64,000 bases of DNA, taken from assembly GCF_003586305.1 (NCBI RefSeq), contig NZ_KZ987400.1, forward strand, positions 344,635 through 408,634, given 5' to 3'. This DNA is from Cognatilysobacter tabacisoli. Its GTDB lineage: Bacteria > Pseudomonadota > Gammaproteobacteria > Xanthomonadales > Xanthomonadaceae. Shown here one piece after another: positions 59,344 to 64,000 of the stretch. The notes beneath the pieces were generated by a model. It was not told the DNA's origin and searched no databases. It saw only the letters and a list, made by a program, of their open reading frames with translations. The translations under genes and the position numbers were made by a program. Position 1 is the stretch's first letter, and every line of letters begins with the position of its first letter.

Positions 59344-61161
59344 TCAGCTCCTGCGTTCGTCCGCGCTGCCGGTGATGCCGCCGAGCACGCCTTCGCCGGC
59401 GTCGGCGCTGAACAGCTGCTCCAGCTCCAGGCGCGCGTCGCGCGTGGCCTGCATCAGCGCCGCCTCGTCGTCCTGCACCAGGTACTGCGCCGCCAGCAGC
59501 CGGTCGTCGTGCTCGGCGAACCGTTCGGCATGGTCGCGGGCCACGTCCGGCGCGACGCCAAGCTCGCGCAACACGTCTTCGCCCATGCGCAGGCTGGAGT
59601 GCAGCATCTCGCGGATCGCCTTCGCGCCCAGGTCCATCAGCTGCCACGCGTGGCGGCGGTCGCGGGCGCGCGCGTAGACGACCGCGTCCGGGTACAGCCG
59701 GCGGATCGTGCGCACGGTGTGCAGGCTGTCCTCGATACCGTCGATCGCGATCACGAACACCTTGACGTGCTGCGCGCCGGCCGATCGCAGCAGTTCGGGC
59801 TTGGCCGGGTCGCCGTAGTAGATGACGTTGCCGAACCGGCGCACGAAGTCGACCTGCTCGACATCGTGCTCGATCGCGATGAACGGCGTGCGGTGCGCCG
59901 CGAGCAGGCGCGCGACCACCTGGCCGAAGCGGCCGAAGCCAGCGATCAGCACCTGCGGGTGGCCGTCGGGCACCGAGTCGAACGCCCGCTTCGGCGCCGC
60001 AGCCGGTGCGCCCTTGGTGATGCGGTCGATCGCGATAACCAGCAGCGGCGTCAGCGCCATCGACACGCCGACGACCGCGACCAGCCGGTCGCGCAGCGCC
60101 GGGTCGATCAGTCCGGCCTTCAGCGCTTCGCCGAACACCACGAACGCGAATTCGCCGCCGAGCGCGAGCACCGCGCCCAGCCGCAGCGCTTCGTGGCGGT
60201 CGAGACCGCCGGGCATGCGGCCGACCGCCCACAGCAGCGCGAACTTGATCGACAGCAGGCCGACCACGAGCGCGGCGATGAGCAGCGGCTCGGCGGCGAC
60301 GCGCTGCAGGTCGATGCTCATGCCGACCGCCATGAAGAACAGGCCGAGCAGCAGGCCCTTGAACGGCTCGATCTGCGCTTCGAGCTCGTGGCGGAACTCC
60401 GAATCGGCCAGCAGCACGCCGGCCAGGAACGCGCCGAGGCCGGCCGACAGCCCGGCGACCTGCATCAGCCACGCGGCGCCGAGCACGGTCAGCAGCGCGG
60501 CGCCGGTGAACACCTCGGGCATCTGCGAGCGCGCCACGATGCGGAACAGGTGGCGCAGCAGCAGCCGCCCGCCGAGCACCAGCGCGACGATCGCGCCGAC
60601 CGCCTTGGCCACCGCCAGCACGCCCAGCTCGCCCTCCGGCGCCGCGGCGCGGCCGAGCAGCGGGATCGCCGCCAGCAGCGGGATCGCCGCGAGGTCCTGG
60701 AACAGCAGGATCGCGAAGCCGAGCCGCCCGTGGTCGGCGGTCAGCGCCTTGCGCTCGGCGAGCAGCTGCAGGCCGACCGCGGTCGACGACAGCGCCAGGC
60801 CGAGGCCGACCACGACCGCGCTCTTCCAGCCCAGGCCCGCCGCCATCGCCGCGCCGCCGAGCACCAGCCCGGTGACGGCGACCTGCGCGCCGCCGGCGCC
60901 GAACACCGGCTTGCGCATGACCTTGAGGCGCGACGGCGACAGCTCCAGCCCGATCACGAACAGCATCATCACCACGCCGATTTCGGACGCCGCCAGCACC
61001 GGCTCCGCGTCGCCGACCACGCGCAGGCCGAACGGCCCGAGCACCACGCCGGCGGCCAGGTAGCCCAGCACCGCGCCGAGGCCGAAGCGCCGGAACACCG
61101 GCACGGCGATCACCGCGGCCAACAGGAACACCAGGGCGAGATCGAGACCGCTGCCGTGCAT
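59344..61161 (-). CDS. KefB/KefC-type potassium/proton antiporter
   Basis: A 605-residue transporter of the CPA2 family. Residues 1 to about 385 form 12 or 13 membrane segments, including GVVMMLFVIGLELSP and the ion-binding region LGFAILLFQDLAAIPLL (FQD). The cytoplasmic part has a TrkA-N domain with an NAD-type motif in LIAGFGRFGQVVARLL. The gating pattern resembles KefB/KefC, which release K+ when glutathione adducts bind, but ancillary KefF/KefG genes are absent. The start at ATG 61161 has GGAGG upstream; GTG 61167 is also possible. Confidence 0.92.
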   Translation of the reverse strand: MHGSGLDLALVFLLAAVIAVPVFRRFGLGAVLGYLAAGVVLGPFGLRVVGDAEPVLAASEIGVVMMLFVIGLELSPSRLKVMRKPVFGAGGAQVAVTGLVLGGAAMAAGLGWKSAVVVGLGLALSSTAVGLQLLAERKALTADHGRLGFAILLFQDLAAIPLLAAIPLLGRAAAPEGELGVLAVAKAVGAIVALVLGGRLLLRHLFRIVARSQMPEVFTGAALLTVLGAAWLMQVAGLSAGLGAFLAGVLLADSEFRHELEAQIEPFKGLLLGLFFMAVGMSIDLQRVAAEPLLIAALVVGLLSIKFALLWAVGRMPGGLDRHEALRLGAVLALGGEFAFVVFGEALKAGLIDPALRDRLVAVVGVSMALTPLLVIAIDRITKGAPAAAPKRAFDSVPDGHPQVLIAGFGRFGQVVARLLAAHRTPFIAIEHDVEQVDFVRRFGNVIYYGDPAKPELLRSAGAQHVKVFVIAIDGIEDSLHTVRTIRRLYPDAVVYARARDRRHAWQLMDLGAKAIREMLHSSLRMGEDVLRELGVAPDVARDHAERFAEHDDRLLAAQYLVQDDEAALMQATRDARLELEQLFSADAGEGVLGGITGSADERRS

Positions 61162-61274
61162 GGACACCTCCGAGGCGCCGATTATGCGCCGCCGCCGACG
61201 GCGGCTCGCGGCCGTGCCGCGACCGGTCGCTGCGCTATGCTCGGCGGCACAACGGGGAACACAGGGAGGGTGTC

Positions 61275-62138
61275 ATGGGGATCCGTGCATGGACGTGCGC
61301 CGCGGCGCTGGCGGTGGGCCTCGTCGCAACGGCGCCGGCAGCGGCGCAGGGCCCGGCGGCGGTCCGCAAGCAGGTCGAGTCGAGCGTACTGGTGACCGGC
61401 ACGATCGACCTGCGACAGGACGGCACCGTGGCCGGGCATGCGATCGACCACCGCGACCGGCTGCCGAAAGGCGTCGCCGCGATGGTCGACCGCCACGCCG
61501 GCAGCTGGCGATTCGAGCCGATCGTCCTCGACCGGCCCGGCCAGGTCGGACGGGCGAAGATGAGCGTGCGCGTGGTCGCGCGCAGGCTCGACGACGGCAA
61601 CTACCTGGTGCGGCTGGCCGGCGCGAACTTCGGCACGCCGCGCGACGGCGATCCGGCTGAGCGCGTGTCCGCCGCGGCGATGGCGCCGCCGCGCTACCCG
61701 CAGGACGCCGCGCGCGCGGGCGTGTCCGGCACGGTGTACACGGCGCTGAAGATCGGTCGCGACGGCCGCGTCGAGGACGCGATCGCCGAGCAGGTCAACC
61801 TGCGCTACATCGACAGCGAGAGCGGCATGCAGCGCTGGCGCGACCGCCTGGCTCGGGCCGCGCTGGCCCGGGCACAGGAGTGGACGTTCCGGCCGCCGAC
61901 ACGGGGCGAGGACGCCGACGACGCCTTCTGGTCCGTGCGCGTGCCGGTCGACTTCGAGCTCGCCGGCGACACCGCGAAGCGCGACGAACCCGGTCGCTGG
62001 CAGGCGTACGTCCCCGGCCCGCGGCAGGCGATCCCGTGGGCCACCGAACCCGACCACGGCGGCGACGCGCTGGTCGCCGGCGGCGTGTATCCGGTCGGCG
62101 GTGGTTTGCGCCTGCTGACCCCGCTCGGCGGCGGCTGA
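61275..62138 (+). CDS. Secreted TonB C-terminal-domain protein (first of a tandem pair)
   Basis: A 287-residue exported protein (signal peptide [17 protein letters not shown]). The TonB C-terminal-like domain is at about 130-190: PPRYPQDAARAGVSGTVYTALKIGRDGRVEDAIAEQ. There is no uncleaved anchor and no proline-rich spacer as in true TonB, so it probably does not span the envelope. It pairs with a close paralogue directly downstream and shares the order RAW, TGTIDLR, FEPIVLD, PPRYPQ, WxVYVPGPR. Its partner in the outer membrane or periplasm is not known. Confidence 0.82.
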   Translation: MGIRAWTCAAALAVGLVATAPAAAQGPAAVRKQVESSVLVTGTIDLRQDGTVAGHAIDHRDRLPKGVAAMVDRHAGSWRFEPIVLDRPGQVGRAKMSVRVVARRLDDGNYLVRLAGANFGTPRDGDPAERVSAAAMAPPRYPQDAARAGVSGTVYTALKIGRDGRVEDAIAEQVNLRYIDSESGMQRWRDRLARAALARAQEWTFRPPTRGEDADDAFWSVRVPVDFELAGDTAKRDEPGRWQAYVPGPRQAIPWATEPDHGGDALVAGGVYPVGGGLRLLTPLGGG

Positions 62139-62311
62139 GCGGCAGCTGCCGGCCCTTTTCCCCGATCCGCTCGCGGCGAACACCCGCTGCTCGACCTGAC
62201 GATCTCTGGAGAATTTCTATGGCACTGGACGTTTCCCTCGCCTGCGGAGCGTGCGCGGCAGTGCGATTGCGACATCCTCGGCGGGACGGCCGCGAAGCCA
62301 GGATCGGTGGG

Positions 62312-63214
62312 ATGGCGACCCGCGCATGGATCTGTGCCGTGGCGATCGCCGTGACGGTGGGGGCGAGCCTCGTCGCGATCGCGCCGGCAGCCGCCCAAAG
62401 CGCGGCTACAGTGCGCAAGCAGGCAGAAGCGAGTCTGCTGGTGACCGGCACGATCGACCTGCGTGCCGACGGCACCGTCGTGCACCACGCCCTCGATGAG
62501 ACGGCTGCGCTGACGCCGGCGCTGCGCGACATGATCGCCACTGCCGCTGCCGGATGGCGTTTCGAGCCGGTGACGCTGGACCCGGGCTCGCAGATCGGTC
62601 GGGCGCGCATGAGCCTGCGGCTGGTGGCCACCAAGCAGGGCGAGGACCAGGTCGCGGTGCGGATCGACAGCGCGAGCTTCGGCCGCCGGAGCGTGGGCGC
62701 CGATCGTCCCTGGAACGAGTTGGACGAGGCCGAACGCGCGCGCTGGAAGCGCGACATGGCACCGCCGCGCTATCCGCAGGCGGCGTTGCGCGCCGGCGCC
62801 GGCGCGACGGTGTACCTGGTCTTGAAAGTCGCACCGGATGGCGCCGTCCAGGACGCCGTCGCCGAACAGACGAACCTGCGCTTCGTGGCCAGCGAACCGG
62901 TGATGGCCAGATGGAGGCGGCAGTTCGAGCAGGCCAGCGTGGCCGCGGCCCGCGAGTGGAGGCTCGCGCCGCCGGACGCGGAAGAACTCAGGGAAGGCGC
63001 GTTCGCCTCGGTGCGCGTGCCGGTGAGCTACTTCCCACCCGGTGCAACCGATGTGTTGGGGCGGGGCGGCTGGGAGGTCTACGTCCCCGGCCCGCGCACG
63101 ATCGCACCGTGGCTGCTCGGGGAGCCCGCCGGCAACGATGCGCTGGTTGCCGGCGAGACGTATGCCGTCGGCACCGGGCTGAAGCTGCTGACCCCGCTGC
63201 AGCCGCAGGGCTGA
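62312..63214 (+). CDS. Secreted TonB C-terminal-domain protein (second of a tandem pair)
   Basis: A 300-residue exported protein that is a diverged copy of the gene before it. Signal peptide AVAIAVTVGASLVAIAPAAA-QS; TonB-like domain PPRYPQAALRAGAGATVYLVLKVAPDGAVQD at about 145-200. The start at ATG 62312 aligns with the paralogue's start. An ATG at 62219 with a GGAG site upstream is in frame and would add 31 residues before the signal peptide, which makes it less likely. Between the two genes lie about 170 bp with no visible terminator. Confidence 0.8.
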   Translation: MATRAWICAVAIAVTVGASLVAIAPAAAQSAATVRKQAEASLLVTGTIDLRADGTVVHHALDETAALTPALRDMIATAAAGWRFEPVTLDPGSQIGRARMSLRLVATKQGEDQVAVRIDSASFGRRSVGADRPWNELDEAERARWKRDMAPPRYPQAALRAGAGATVYLVLKVAPDGAVQDAVAEQTNLRFVASEPVMARWRRQFEQASVAAAREWRLAPPDAEELREGAFASVRVPVSYFPPGATDVLGRGGWEVYVPGPRTIAPWLLGEPAGNDALVAGETYAVGTGLKLLTPLQPQG

Positions 63215-63257
63215 CCGGGAATTCGCGTCGGCCGGTCCCGCCGGCCTGCCGCGCCGC

Positions 63258-63292
63258 AAAAACAAACGCCCCGCAGTGCGGGGCGTTTGCGT
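63258..63292 (-). terminator. Intrinsic terminator of rho
   Basis: CAAACGCCCCGCA and TGCGGGGCGTTTG (63263-63289) form a perfect stem followed on the minus strand by TTTTT. It lies 22 bp after the rho stop codon and is the natural rho terminator, also well placed to end the plus-strand TonB gene. Confidence 0.88.
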
Positions 63293-63310
63293 TGCAGCGG
63301 TCGACCGGAC

Positions 63311-63448
63311 TCAGCGCTTCATCGAGCTGAAGAACTCGTCGTTCGACTTGGTGGTCTTCATCTTGTCGAGCAGGAACTCCATCGCGCCGATCTCGTCCAT
63401 GCCGTGCAGCAAAAAGCCCTTGTTTTTTAAGGGTCTATAGCCCGCCAT
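63311..63448 (-). pseudogene. rho: 3' remnant of rho (transcription termination factor)
   Basis: Reading from the minus strand, [25 protein letters not shown] and EFFSSMKR then TGA is the last 33-35 codons of Rho, whose C-terminus is highly conserved (E. coli ends LHPMGEIDAMEF... KRS). Upstream of about 63412 the Rho match stops; the frame continues only as [12 protein letters not shown] to an ATG at 63448, which is not Rho. The other 385 or so residues of Rho are therefore not on this side. The stop and terminator are intact. It is best read as an island-displaced 3' end; the full gene should lie on the far side. Confidence 0.75.
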
Positions 63449-63591
63449 GATCCGGGTGGGGGTCAAGGTCGGGGGTCAAGAATCGCGCTCGTCACCTCCC
63501 CAGTCAACCCGTTCCCATGGGCTTCGGGACGGGGGAATGTCACCGGCTCCCGCCGGTCCCGCGTCCGCTTTCGTCGGCTTGTGTCGGCTCT

Positions 63592-63605
63592 TGCAATCAA
63601 TTGCA
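63592..63605. promoter_or_regulatory. Operator-like palindrome, first copy
   Basis: TGCAAT-CA-ATTGCA, a perfect 6+2+6 inverted repeat that sits in the 15-bp word TTGCAATCAATTGCA starting at 63591. An identical copy lies 55 bp further on. Both precede the gene starting at 63757. Confidence 0.65.
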
Positions 63606-63646
63606 CGGTTGGTTCCCGCCGCCCCCAGCGTTGGGTGTTGTGAAAT

Positions 63647-63660
63647 TGCAATCAATTGCA
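63647..63660. promoter_or_regulatory. Operator-like palindrome, second copy
   Basis: The same word TTGCAATCAATTGCA (63646-63660), 55 bp downstream of the first, about five helical turns. It lies 97 bp before the start at 63757. Two identical AT-rich sites in this GC-rich genome point to a regulator of the new element. Confidence 0.65.
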
Positions 63661-63756
63661 AATCCTCGCCGCTGTCACTCGTCGAGAGACCATTAGGAGC
63701 CGCCGCAGCTGGCGCCGCGCCGATATGATCCAGGTCAGGGGAAGGAGTAAAACGGC

Positions 63757-64000
63757 ATGGGGATGGATGGCTTGACGTTGGGCGAAGTGGCCGGGCGGAT
63801 TTCTCGCTACTTCGCGGATTTTCTGCAATCGGACTTCAAGAAGTCGCAGGCGCCGCGGCGGCGCCTTGTCCTGACCACCGAGTCTGGGTTTCGGGCCGGC
63901 ATGCGCGCCTCACCCTATCCGAGTCTGGACCGCGACCTGTGGGCGCTGCTCGGCCGCCCCAGCGGCGAGGAGTTGACGCTGCAAGTGACGCCACGCAAGT
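63757..64000 (+). CDS. Unrecognised protein, 5' end only, first gene of a putative island
   Basis: An open frame starting at ATG 63757 (or ATG 63763), with AAGGAG at the right distance upstream and a possible -10 (TATGAT at 63724). It runs off the window after 81 codons. The visible start is MGMDGLTLGEVAGRISRY, then FADFLQSDFKKSQAPRRRLV, then a TTESGFRAGMRASPYPSLDRDLWALLGRPS region. It is helical and charged, with no signal peptide or motif that I recognise. Codon use is less GC-rich at third positions than the genes to the left, consistent with acquired DNA. I cannot assign a function. Confidence 0.7.
   Translation, partial: MGMDGLTLGEVAGRISRYFADFLQSDFKKSQAPRRRLVLTTESGFRAGMRASPYPSLDRDLWALLGRPSGEELTLQVTPRK

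Noticed and set aside
62219-62311. Upstream start (ATG 62219) for the second TonB-like gene
   Set aside because: A GGAG site precedes it, but it would put 31 residues before a signal peptide that aligns with the start of the tandem paralogue.
63725-63738. FNR-like box (ATGATCCAGGTCAG) just before the right-edge gene
   Set aside because: Both outer positions mismatch, and it lies only about 18 bp before the start codon, overlapping a -10-like TATGAT and close to the ribosome site.

Overview
This 64 kb window is very GC-rich (roughly 70-75% by eye). It looks like chromosomal DNA of a gammaproteobacterium of the Xanthomonadales/Lysobacterales (Xanthomonadaceae or Rhodanobacteraceae). The signs are an OleA closely resembling the Xanthomonas enzyme, a xanthomonadin-type aryl polyene pigment cluster with an XanB2-like chorismatase, and a C-rich small RNA directly after polA that resembles Xanthomonas sX13. 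Gene order is dense, with many 4- to 14-bp start/stop overlaps.

Layout, left to right. 0-6.3 kb: the 5' end of a membrane-anchored protein, a 43-bp tandem repeat array rich in hairpins, trmL, a short-chain dehydrogenase, a secreted protein of unknown role, an M16 peptidase and a DUF4156-type lipoprotein. 6.4-11.1 kb: oleA without oleBCD, hemB of the cysteine-free type, and a two-gene unit for a secreted PA-domain metalloprotease and a small secreted partner. 11.2-24.1 kb: the pigment cluster. It holds a chorismatase (aromatic starter), ACP, two hot-dog dehydratases, an FabG-like reductase, ketosynthase and chain-length factor, an LpxL-like acyltransferase, a LolA-like carrier, an MMPL exporter, a GT2 glycosyltransferase and a flavin-dependent halogenase (xanthomonadins are brominated). 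24.2-34.6 kb: a YdcF-type protein, a DPP-IV peptidase, a heme oxygenase plus a bacteriophytochrome without a kinase domain, a GST, a UPF0114 protein, a gluzincin-like protein and a UvrD-type helicase.

34.6-44.7 kb: a partial denitrification island, all on the minus strand. nirK (copper nitrite reductase fused to cytochrome c), nirV, an SCO protein and azurin are followed upstream by a SirB2-like protein, nnrS, a quinol-type norB, an FNR regulator with all four iron-sulfur cysteines, and hemN. Matching FNR boxes (TTGAT-N4-ATCAA type) lie before nirK (two), nnrS, norB and hemN, so the island should switch on at low oxygen and reduce nitrite to N2O. No nar or nos genes are present. 44.7-63.2 kb: a GNAT acetyltransferase, a DUF2782 lipoprotein, polA and the sRNA locus, a DUF421 protein, hemF, an S9 peptidase, a cyanide-insensitive-type cydAB, ycgL coupled to a large membrane-anchored ankyrin protein, a KefB/C-type antiporter and two tandem TonB-domain proteins.

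63.3-64.0 kb: only the last 30-odd codons of rho remain, with its terminator. Sequence character then changes abruptly. Two identical 15-bp operator-like sites follow, then the start of an unrecognised gene that runs off the window. I read this as the left edge of an integrated genomic island, and it is the most likely place for an undescribed system, but only 81 codons of its first gene are visible.
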